NCBI GenBank assembly: GCA_011503125.2
Contig: WWBZ02000022.1
Span: 434,001 to 498,000 of the forward strand
DNA length: 64,000 nt
Direction of reading: 5' to 3'
Source of the DNA: Botryosphaeria dothidea
Lineage: Eukaryota; Ascomycota; Dothideomycetes; Botryosphaeriales; Botryosphaeriaceae
Every line of letters begins with the position of its first letter. Position 1 is the first letter of the stretch. Position numbers and translations under genes: made by a program. This document shows, piece by piece, positions 54,720-64,000 of this stretch. The notes under the pieces were generated by a model, which saw only the letters and a program-made list of their open reading frames with translations, was not told the origin of the DNA and made no database searches.

Positions 54720-57700
54720 ATGGCCCAGACCAATGACGCCTCGACTCCAGGTATGTGTGTCCGCTTCCGTGTTGCCGCACGCGGCCTCTGACCATGGCTG
54801 CGATTGATGTCCCCAATTCAATTGCTTGGTTGCTAATGCGTCTTGCTCTCTAGCAAGGGCTGAGCCGACGGCCGCGGAACAGACCCCCAATGGAGATGCA
54901 GTTGCCGGCCAGGACGGCGAGCAGGAGCAGGCGGACGACAATGCCCAGCCCGTCGACAGTATGCGACCCCATTCTAAATGCCCCTCCTGGAATCGACCGC
55001 TGACGCTGACCTCTCGCAGACGTCTTCACGCTGAACGTCAAACTGCCACACGAGCCCTTCCATACTCAAGTTATTGTCAGTCATCTCCCCGGATCTGCAA
55101 TGCCGCTTACCTGTGCTAAAGCTCGCAGGCTTCGACGCAAGAACAAGTCCAAGATCTTCGCCAGTCCGTCATCGATTCGCCGCAGACCTTCCAATACTCC
55201 TGTTTCCACCTCGAGCACAACGGCCAGCGCATCAATGACTTCGTGGAGCTCTCCGAAGTCCCTGGCATCGGTCCGGATGCCGAGATCACGTTGGTGGAGG
55301 ACCCGTATACTGAGAAGGAGGCTAGGATGCATTTCATCCGGGTGCGGGAACTTATTGGAGCTGCGGGAGACAGGACCGACACTGCACACGGTGTCCAGGC
55401 CGGTGTCTCGCTCCTCCATGACGTGACGGCGAAGATTGCGGCTGAAGAGAAGTCGGAGGGCACGCCTCTCGATAGCTACAGCCTCGATGCCTCGGGCACG
55501 GTCAATACTGTCCTTCCTCAGCCCCAAGACGCGGCGCCGAAGACGGTAAAGGCAATTTCGCTATCACCTTGGAACCCTCCGCCATACCATCTCCGCGCCA
55601 AGGGTCACTTGCTCTACCTTCAAATCACCACCCTCGAAGGCGAGCAATACCAGGTCACTTCTCACGTCTCCGGGTTCTTCGTGAACAAGTCGACGAACCA
55701 GAAGTTCGACCCCTTCCCCAGGGCAGCGCCGAAGGACGTTGCTGCGCATTCGTTGCTCACGCTCGTTGCAAAGCTGTCCACCAGCTTTGAGGAAGCCTTC
55801 CAGGCCCTCCTGGAGTATAACAACGCGAAAGATCCTCTCGCAATGTTCCAACTCTCTAATGCCATTCCGGCCAGCCCGTGGCTCGTCTCGCCGCCGTCGA
55901 CAGCAGCGAACAGCCACCAGGCCGACATTACCCGCACGCAGGAAAACTACCTCATCTCTGGTCTGGAGAGCGCGGACAACCTTAGAGACTGGAATGAAGA
56001 GTTCCAGTCCACCCGAGAGCTGCCTCGCGAGACCGTTCAGGACCGTGTTTTCCGCGAGAGGCTGACGTCTAAGCTATTTGCCGATTACAATGAAGCCGCT
56101 GTTCGTGGCGCTGTTCTCGTTGCAAGGGGCGAGGTTGCACCTCTGAACCCGACTGAGAGTAAGGATGCCCAGATCTTTGTCTGGAACAACATTTTCTTTT
56201 CTTTCGGTGCTGACGGTGTTGGTACTTTTGCTACTGACGGAGGTGACGAGGCTGCTCGCGTTGCGACTGGGAAGGATGTCCAGGGCGTCAAGGCTGTGAA
56301 CCAGTTGGATATCAACGGCCTTTTCACCCCCGGTACGGTGGTGGTCGACTACCTCGGCAAGCGTATCGTTGGACAGAGCATTGTCCCCGGTATTTTCAAA
56401 CAGCGCGAGCCCGGTGAGCACCAGATCGACTATGGTGGAGTTGAAGGCAAAGATGTTGTCGCGGAAAATGAGACATTTGCGCCCTTGTTCGAGCAATTGT
56501 CTAAGGCTCTGCGTGTCAAGAAGCATGCCGTCTGGGATAAAGAGAACAAGCGCCACGATTTGGAGGGCAGTGTTGAGACCAAGGGTCTTCTTGGTACCGA
56601 CGGCAGGAAGTATGCTCTTGACCTCTACCGCATCACGCCTCTGGATGTGACTTGGCTCGAGCAGCACTGGCAGGAGCCCACCGATGACGGCAAGCCGAAG
56701 GACAAGGCCAAGGATTACCCACACAGGATGGCTGTCCTGAGATCTGAGCTTGTTGAGTCCTACGGTCGCGTCAAGCTTAGGGAGTACATCAGGGCAGAAC
56801 TCGCCAAGCGTGCTGAGGCGAAGGAGGCTGCAAAGAAGGAAGAAAAGCCCGAGGAGGAGAAAGCCGAGGACAGCAAGGATAAGTCTGCTGAGAGCGAGAA
56901 GAAGGATACTGAGAACGAGCGCGTTGATATCTCCGGTTTCCAGTTCGCTCTCAACCCTGACGTCTTCTGTGGCCAAGTTCCTCAGACCGAGGAAGAGAAG
57001 CAGGAATACGCCAAGGATGAGTCCGAGGTCCGCGCTGCATGCGAGCACTTGACTGGAGAGGTCATCCCCCGCCTGATCCACGACCTCCAAGAGGGCGATG
57101 TTGGTTTCCCTATGGACGGCCAGTCTCTCACTAGCCTGTTCCACAAGCGTGGTATCAACCTGAGGTACCTCGGAACTATTGCGACTTTGGCAGACAAGGA
57201 AGACCCTAGGTTAAAGGCTCTGAGGCGCCTTGCTGTCCAGGAGATGATTGCTCGTGGTTTCAAGCATGTCGCCAACGACAAGCTTCGCTACCTTCCCTCG
57301 CCCTTCTCAGGTGCTTGTGTTGCGCACCTCCTGAACTGTCTGCTTGGTTCGGATGTCAACGCCAACCCGTCCGCTGAGGTGGATGCCTCCTTGAAGGCCC
57401 TGTACGCCGATGCCGACTTCAGCTTCGAGTCCTTGAAGCCGGACACCCTCAAGGCTGCCATCATCGAAGAAATCAGGCAAAGATTCCGCTTTGATCTAGG
57501 CGAGAACTGGATTGAGTCTGGCAAGCAGCTTCAGCTACTCCGTGAGGTGTCCTTGAAGCTCGGTCTGCAGCTGGAAGCGAAGAACTACGCTTTTACTAAG
57601 GAACAGGCCTCCAAGGCCTCCGACTCAGAGTCTTCTGACTTGGGCCTGAAGCCCACCGCTAACGGCCACACTTCCAGCAAGAACAAGAAGAAGAACAAGA

Positions 57701-58831
57701 GTGCAGACCGTTCCCCTGTTCGTACCGCTTCTCCTGCGGCCCCTAAGCAGATTCTCACCTTCCACGCCGATGATATTCAGAACATCGTCCCGGTCATCAA
57801 GGAAGCATCGCCAAAGGCAAGTATATTTTTGATTGAGATTATTGAAATCGTAGCTAACCAATTTGCAGAGTGTTCTGGCTGAGGAGGCGCTGGAAGCAGG
57901 TCGTATCTCGATTGCCCAGGACCAGAAAGAACTTGGAAACGAGCTCCTCCTAGAGTCCTTGTCCCTTCACGAGCAGATCTATGGCGTCCTGCACCCGGAG
58001 GTTGCCCGCGTCTACCACCAGCTCTCCACCCTCTTCTATGGCTTGGAGGAGAAGAACGCTGCCGTCGAGCTGGCTCACAAGGCCGTCACCGTCTCAGAGC
58101 GTACGCTTGGTGTCGATTCGTCGGAAACTGTCCTTGCTTACCTGAACCTTGGTCTGTTTGAGCATGCCAATGGCAACACCAAGGCGGCTCTTGGCTATGT
58201 GCGCCACGCTCTGGACTTGTGGAAGGTCATCTATGGCAACAAGCACCCCGATTCCATCACAACCATCAACAATGCTGCCGTTATGCTTCAGACAATGAAG
58301 GCCTACCACCAGTCTCGCTTGTGGTTTGAATCCTGCCTTGGTATCAGCGAGGAGGTCTCTGGCAAGCAGTCGATCAACACTGCCACTCTCCTTTTCCAGC
58401 TGTCACAGGCTCTTGCTTTGGACAAGGACATGCATTCTGCGGTCAACAAGATGCGCGAGTCGTTCAACATCTTCAACACAATCCTTGGCCCCAATGACCG
58501 CAACACTAAGGAGGCTGAGTCGTGGCTGGAGCAGCTTACGCAGAGCGCTGTCAGCCAGGCCAAGCAAGTTCGTGATGTGCAAGCCGGCCGTCTGCGTCGC
58601 ATTCCTCTCACGCCTCGCACGAACCTGCGCCCGCAGCCGAGCGTTGGCCAGACGGTCTCTGAGGCGACGGGCGCATCGTCCAGCGCGGCAGCGGGCGGTG
58701 TCGACATGCACACCAAGAGCATTGAGGAGCTTGTTCGCTACATTGAAGGCGACGGACCCAAGAAGAGCGCGCCAAAGAAGAAGCATCAGCAGAAGGGCCC
58801 GAGGAGACCGGGTCGTGCGGGCGGCAATTAA
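54720..58831 (+). CDS. CLU1: Clustered mitochondria protein Clu1 (eIF3-associated)
   Basis: Five exons, 54720-54750, 54854-54958, 55020-55075, 55129-57816 and 57869-58831, give 1280 aa. The last intron (57817-57868) has a GC donor (AAG|GCAAGT) and TTGCAG acceptor. GT alternatives break the frame. Clu1 is a cytosolic protein that binds mRNAs of mitochondrial proteins and is needed for normal mitochondrial distribution; it was also found with eIF3. Order of domains: a ubiquitin-like N-terminal part (about 45-150), a GSKIP-like strand region (about 208-280, PWNPPPYHLRAKGHLLYLQI), and the CLU domain (about 350-600, LPRETVQDRVFRERLTSKLF). A charged Lys/Glu linker follows, then an eIF3-p135-like region (about 650-800) and TPR repeats (about 970-1150, HEQIYGVLHPEVARVYHQLS). 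A basic tail (KKKHQQKGPRRPGR) ends it. Full length. Confidence 0.94.
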
Positions 58832-59493
58832 AGGGACATGTTTGGGAGTTTTTGCACTCTAGCGCGGGGAAAAGTTTCTACTGCATTGTACCATCTCCTT
58901 TCTCTTCTCTTGAGCCTTTTCTCTGCTGTGTTTATGGTACATATTTGCCTGACTCTCTCCTCTTTCAGCATTATTGGAACGTGAATGATGACTGGAGGGT
59001 TGGTGCTATGCATTGGGAGGGCATGCGGGCATGGGTACACACACGTACGGCGTCTGTTGTTATAAATCTGTTATTACAAAAAGGAAAGACTCGCCGCTCT
59101 GGGAATGGAAGCGTTTTATCACGCGACTGAAAAAAAAAACTGTACGATACTTGTAAAATCAAAGACAAGAAAGCGTCTATGGCTTCAAGCTTATTATCTG
59201 ATCACCTTGATATTATGGTTTCTCGATCCTACCTAGGTTTTGTGTAGGCACATGGAATAACGATAGCTTTTACCAGAACGGTTAAAGACCAGTTAGTATC
59301 AAGGATGCAGCAAGGAGAAGAGCGAAGATGACGCACGCTGAACGATGTGCAGGTAATGACGCAAAAGGCCCGTGCGCACGTGCTCTTCCCGGCAACAAAG
59401 CCAAAACACCAGAGCTCTGTCCATCAACACATCCAAACCCCCACCATCGCCATCGCGCATCCCTGCAACACAGCCATCACCGCTGCACACACA
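58832..59493. other. Intergenic: CLU1 3' region and promoter of the 332-aa gene
   Basis: This 662-bp spacer has AT-rich sequence at 59130-59230. An upstream in-frame ATG exists at 59347, but the 49 codons after it are His/Pro/Thr-rich without protein character, so the ATG at 59494 is preferred for the next gene. Confidence 0.45.
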
Positions 59494-60598
59494 ATGGTGT
59501 CCAGAAAAGAAATGGCGCGCGAAGATGGCGCTGCCGTGCCCACCGCTTCCGCACCGCCGCCAACGCCCGTGTCCAAGTTGCCGGGATACGTGCGATTCCC
59601 GTTGCTCATTGTGCTGAGCTTGGCTACCTCCATGTCGCTGCTGTCCGCTGCCTCCGAATTCATGGACCCTCAGTTGCGCGCTGTATGCCACTCGTCGAAC
59701 GAAGACGCGAAAGTCGTGTCATCAATTGCCTGGAAGCTGACGGAGCTGTCGCTGGGATGGTTCGGAAACTTCGACGGTAAGCCTGGACAGGTTCTTGAGC
59801 TCTCCAAAGAGCTTTACGCGTCTTATACTCTTTAGATACACGCTCGGCCTCATAATTCGACATCGCTAACTGGGATTTCTAGACATCGATCTCGTCTCGC
59901 TCTCCCTCCTCACCCACACGCCATGGTACTACCTCCTCTACACCTTCTACGGCGTCGAGCCCACCACCATCGTCATCTGCCTCGCCATCGACGCGCTCTC
60001 CCTCGCCGGCCCGACGCGCCTCCTGCGCCCTCGCGCACCCGCCCATAACCCGCGCGCCCCGCGCGCCGCCGTGCCCAACCGCGCCATCATCTCGGACCTG
60101 CAGACGGTGCTGGCGACGTCGCTGCTCGGCGCGTCCGTCTACGGCGTCACGCTCTTCGGCGCCTTCCAGACTTTCTTGCCGTCCTTCATGATCGTGCACT
60201 TCGAGAACTTGCCCTCCCTCGCCGCCGCGCACGCCGCGAACCTGCCCTTCCTCGTCGCCACCCTCCTGCCCGTCGGCTTCGCGGCCCGCGAGTTCGTGCT
60301 CGTGCCGAGCCTGGCGGCGCAGACGACGCGCAGGGATGCTGAGAGGAAGGCGTTCAACCCGGAGACGGCGAGCTTTTGGGACCATGTGGTGTACAATTTG
60401 TGGGGGTTCAGCAAGGGGACCAGGGTGTTGGTGAAGAGGACCACGGCGCTGGTAGCGCTGACGTCGGCACATGCGTGGACTCATACGGGTACGGTGTTAG
60501 AGGGCGCGGATGAGGTTGGTGCGGCGGGGTATTCGGGGGTTTGGGCGACGGCGGGGTTGTTGACGGGGTTGGTGTATGCGTGGGTGGAGAATGTGTAA
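59494..60598 (+). CDS. Fungal multi-pass membrane protein of 332 aa, function unknown
   Basis: Two exons, 59494-59776 and 59883-60598, are joined across a 106-nt intron with a CTAAC branch point. The N-terminus is polar (about 30 residues), then a helix (YVRFPLLIVLSLATSMSLLS). Further helices follow: PWYYLLYTFYGVEPTTIVIC, TSLLGASVYGVTLFGAFQTF, LPFLVATLLPVGFAAREFV and a final WATAGLLTGLVYAWVENV. A conserved-looking soluble stretch lies between the last two (FNPETASFWDHVVYNLWGFS). I see no enzyme or transporter motif. The protein resembles uncharacterised ascomycete membrane proteins of the same length. Codon use in exon 2 is strongly GC-ending (many GCC, CTC), unlike the spacer that follows. 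Confidence 0.72.
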
Positions 60599-61443
60599 GT
60601 GGTGGTGGTGGTGGATGGAGTTGGAGAGTTCCAGAGAGAATGCTGAAGATGTGCGCATTGTTTGGTCCAGATGAAGTTGCAGCAGCTTGAAGAGGAAAGG
60701 CCCGTCTGAAGGACTTTTGCGGGCGGATGATGTGGCGATGTACAAGAAAGATCGGTTCGAGATTTTACCCCCAGAACTACTCCAGGGATGAGCAGGCAGG
60801 AGGTACAGAGAATGGCGTCATCAGAGATCTGGCGGCTAGTTCGGTGCGGCTTGATAGGCTGTTGTTGTTTGCTTGCATCATTGGGAGAATGGCAAGGGGA
60901 AGGGATGGGTGGACAATGCCTTTTCTTGTTGGGTATCAAAAATCGGTGTTCCTACGGCTTGGAAGTTTTGCTCAATTCATACTTTCGAGGTTCTATCCCA
61001 AATAGTGCTATCGTTTGCTCTTTGCGTCTCTATTTCTAGTTATCGGGCTTGAGAGAATACACCAGGGCGTTTTGAGGATGATACGCAGGAGATTGCCGGA
61101 ATTTGTTGTTTCTCTGTGTTTTCCGCTGTATTGTGCTTCTTGATACCGCAGACATCACCTCTTCGTCTTGTTGTATCCTATCTCATTCATTCTCATTCTT
61201 CAATCTTATGTGTTTTGGAGTTATGTCATCAACTGATTCCAAAGTTGACACTTACGTGAAGATAGTTGCGCTGCGAGGATTTCGGTTTCTTACCATCAAT
61301 ATCTTATCCTGGTCACAAATATTGTGCCAGACGACAGTATCGAAGCACGTTCTCTTAACAAAGCCAACCTGGCCGACCTCCTTGACAACTCCATCGGATA
61401 CGAGAATGGTATCAAAAGATTGGAACAGCAAGAGTAAACGCGT

Positions 61444-61520
61444 TGGGGGTTGAAACATTCGTCCGGATGAAAGTGTTCAGCAAATCTCATTACTTTTACG
61501 TTCGGACGAATATTTCACCC
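61444..61520. mobile_element. MITE-like palindrome, copy F (hairpin core)
   Basis: The left arm TGGGGGTTGAAACATTCGTC (continuing CGGATGA) and the right arm TACGTTCGGACGAATATTTC (continuing ACCC) form an inverted pair about 77 bp overall. Outer arms are not recognised. Compared with the family core, several positions show C-to-T or G-to-A. Confidence 0.6.
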
Positions 61521-62258
61521 TTGACGGTAAGGGCATACTGTAGTACTTTTCCTCGAACTTATCTCGTACTTTGTGTTTAGTCAATGCTCAATAGATGCAC
61601 ACTTCGTACTCATCCCTGGGGAAGAAGCTGTTGTGAAAGGGGCCTAATATTTCATGAGAGAATAATTATCTTGGACGCCTCCCACATTCTCAGTCTGCAT
61701 GGTCTATAGGCTAACACGAAGGTAGAAGGACTCGCCGTAGTGTTCTCATCTGGGCATCACTTTGCTGGAACATCTGTCGGTTAGTCGCGGTATCCCTTCG
61801 ATCATGCTGGGTTGTGACTGACCAGAAAATCAGACCAGTTGCTCTGCGTACTCGGGCTTCAACGACCACAAGAATGCGTGAAGTAGTTGCTGGATTCGGG
61901 TGGTATCGGCACTCATAAGTGAAGAGCAAGCAGAAGACATGTAAGTATCGAGCGTTGCTATTACCCGGCGCTGGAGGCGAACCGATGAGACTAAAAAGAA
62001 GGAGAAATGCAGAAAGTGAACTCAGAGGCCGCTCAATCAGATGTTGTGCCCGCTGAGCCCCCTTGCAATAACTAGTTGCCATCGTGGAGCCTCTCTCCAT
62101 CCGCGGAGAAGCACAGCTACAAGTCACTCGCTTCTTCCCTCGCACTCCAATTCATTTCGCGAACCGCTCCCCCTTCGCCTATCGCTCGTCTCGACACCTC
62201 CGTCGGCGGCACTGAGGAGTCTCCTGTCTCCTGTCCGCGCAACCGAAGGTCTATTCGC

Positions 62259-62298
62259 GATAGTCGAAGGTCGGATATCGGTGTGTCGTTCGACTATC
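62259..62298. repeat. Perfect 10-bp inverted repeat with 20-nt loop
   Basis: GATAGTCGAA at 62259-62268 and TTCGACTATC at 62289-62298 are exact reverse complements. They are not related to the MITE-like family. It could be a protein-binding palindrome or hairpin, or chance. Confidence 0.5.
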
Positions 62299-63869
62299 GA
62301 CAAGAAACGATACCCGAGTATTGAGTGCAGAGAGGCAGCGCACAAGACCCTTGATCTTCATTGATCGAACATCGTCATTTACGCCTTTTTCTCACCGCTC
62401 TCGACCACACAGACCCCGCCGTTTGCGCGCCTCCAAGTCGCTTGGACCTTTCGGTAGAAAGATCGAGCGAGGAGGCCCAGTTTAAAAAAGAAGGGGGATT
62501 TTCGCGTGCAAATCGCGGAGGATGAGCGAACGCAAGAGCAGGCGCGGGTTTCGCAGCATTGCGCTACAATTGGAGGTCTCTCTAAAAATATGAAGGGGGA
62601 TCTGCCGATAGGGCGAGCAGCAGGCCCTGTGTCGTTGTTACTGCACGACTTTCACCAAAAACGGTGCGGACAGAGCTAACGCACGTACGGCAAATCATGG
62701 TCCTGCAACGGTTTTTTGTGATTTCGTTAAAGCTGCTGATCGTCGCTCTAAAGAAAGGCCGGACTTGCCCCCACCTACTTTTATAGTGCAATGCTTCGTG
62801 CGCGCAGGGTGCTCTGACGGTTTCTCGTTACCTTACGGCTGGCTCATTTATCGGTCCGAGGGGGCGACAGGACTGCATCGCTTAGACAGCAAGAGTTGTG
62901 GTGGAGAAGGGGGTGCGTGCGTTTGAGAGTGGTCTTGTGATTTTTTTTTTCCTGCCTTGACTCCTTCTCATTCTCGCGTCGTTCGTCTTCACAGTCAACC
63001 TTCGCGCATTGCGTTCATGAATTGGACGATGGTGTTGAACCGACAATGAAAGCCGTGCATACCAAATTAGGCAGGAGGTTCGTTGGCTATGTATAGGCTC
63101 GGTGACGTCAAATCGGAGTTATTCCCCTGGCGGGGGAATTTTACCAGGCGGAAGAGCCGGCAGCCTGCAACTCCTGGGTGTCCTTCGGGGATACTTGGCC
63201 GGCCGCAGACGCCCGAATGGGTACGGACAGTTCGGCCGGGGAAACTGAACCACGAGAGAGCGTGAGCAAGAAGGGAGAAGGGCGACAGGGGCTCCTGAGA
63301 GAAGAAGTCAGACCCGGATCTCGACAGGGGACGTTGCTCCTCAATAGCAGCAGGGATTGGGCCGCGAGCAGTCACGCCAGCCTTATGTATAGATGCCTAT
63401 CTTATGTGGCGTAGCTCGGTGCTAACTTTTACTCTAGTAGTGCCGTACACGGTGGCTTGTTCCGCATATTTGGAATAGAGAACAGCGGCGAAAGTAAAAA
63501 GGCACAACAAGGTGGCGGGAGAGCAGCAAAAGCAACGACAGGCACGCCGGCTGCCCGTTGGAGGAGAGACGGGGCAGATCTTCATTCGTGCCTAATCATC
63601 TACTTGTCGAAATCGTCATCATCCCGACAAGCTGAATCAAGACGACCAAAGCGCCGCAAACCTAAAACTCATGAGCCACACCACCCCACGCACGACCCAC
63701 CTCCTCCCTTTCCCTAAAAGCAACGCTCGGATCAGCTGCCGCGCCTTCTCCCACCCACATAACCCACCGGCCCTTTCAACCACACGCAACGAACCCACGA
63801 CGCTACAGAACAACCGCCAGCATCTCTCGCCTTGTCCCCTGCCGTCCGAACTGCATTGCCGCGCCGACG

Positions 63870-63980
63870 ATGTCCCGAACCCGCCCTACAAGGCTTAGCA
63901 ATAATATCCTCAGCCTCCTTCGGCGCATGGACCAAGCCCGTCTCAAGGCGTGGGTAGGACGTGGTTTACCGCCCACGTAG
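63870..63980 (+). CDS. Possible short ORF or first exon of a gene beyond the right edge
   Basis: A 36-codon frame starts ATGTCCCGAACCCGCCC and contains LSNNILSLLRRMDQARLKAW, an amphipathic helical stretch. A GTAGGA donor-like site follows at 63954. Composition differs from the surrounding noncoding sequence, but nothing is recognised and the window ends 20 bp later. This is weak. Confidence 0.2.
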   Translation: MSRTRPTRLSNNILSLLRRMDQARLKAWVGRGLPPT

Positions 63981-64000
63981 GGCGACGAATCCTTGAACGC

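Larger units (their letters stand above)
60599..64000. other. 3.4-kb gene-poor right end
   Basis: No complete gene is supported here. The stretch holds repeat copy F (61444-61520), a 10-bp perfect inverted repeat at 62259-62298, and T/A runs (for example 62940-62950). Near the right edge is a possible short first exon (63870). The many short frames have no domain character. Confidence 0.45.

Noticed and set aside
1..64000. tRNA, rRNA and CRISPR-like arrays
   Set aside because: I saw no cloverleaf with a proper T-loop, no rRNA-like sequence and no regularly spaced repeats; short tRNAs could still be missed by eye.

Overview
This is a gene-dense window from the nuclear genome of a filamentous ascomycete (Pezizomycotina). 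Coding content and gene style suggest Dothideomycetes, but the class is an inference. Supporting signs are short introns (mostly 48-110 nt) with GT..AG ends and CTAAC/CTGAC-type branch points, compact intergenic spaces, fungal-type proteins (Gal11/MED15, Clu1, Are2, Sec39, a GH10 xylanase, a Zn2Cys6 regulator) and no bacterial operon signals. I rebuilt the exon structures by hand from splice motifs and frame closure. There are 18 complete protein-coding genes, one partial gene at the left edge and one probable pseudogene.

Left part (1-7.7 kb): the 5' end of a Zn2Cys6 transcription factor runs off the left edge, divergent from a CaiB/BaiF class III CoA-transferase. Then come the Dsl1-complex subunit Sec39 and a small SnoaL/NTF2-like protein. 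Region 8-23 kb looks like an accessory island. It holds a secreted BBE-like FAD oxidoreductase, a membrane-protein gene broken by two in-frame stops (both CA-to-TA type), a secreted PAN-like/CenC-like protein, a membrane-anchored fungal fucose-lectin-like protein and a large fungal-only membrane protein. Long AT-richer spacers separate these genes and carry four copies of a dispersed nested-palindrome (MITE-like) element.

Middle (23.4-48.4 kb): sterol O-acyltransferase and AP-1 gamma-adaptin are divergent. A GH10 xylanase follows, with a 1.7-kb upstream spacer carrying two GGCTAAA (XlnR/Xyr1-type) sites, then the 1613-residue Gln-rich Mediator subunit MED15. Next is a divergent pair encoding a TIM-barrel protein and a UPF0261 protein, the two halves of the plant Tm-1-like fusion. 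A membrane/coiled-coil protein of unknown function and an MFS transporter close this part.

Right part (48.8-64 kb): an unknown 861-aa protein, a mitochondrial P-loop ATPase, CLU1 (with a GC-AG intron), a multi-pass membrane protein, and a 3.4-kb gene-poor tail. Two more copies of the repeat occur at 39.8 kb, inside an intron of the TIM-barrel gene, and at 61.45 kb. The repeat family is the strongest candidate for something undescribed. It has a roughly 80-bp inner hairpin (arms GGGGAGTCGAAGCATTCGTC) inside a roughly 190-bp outer inverted repeat.
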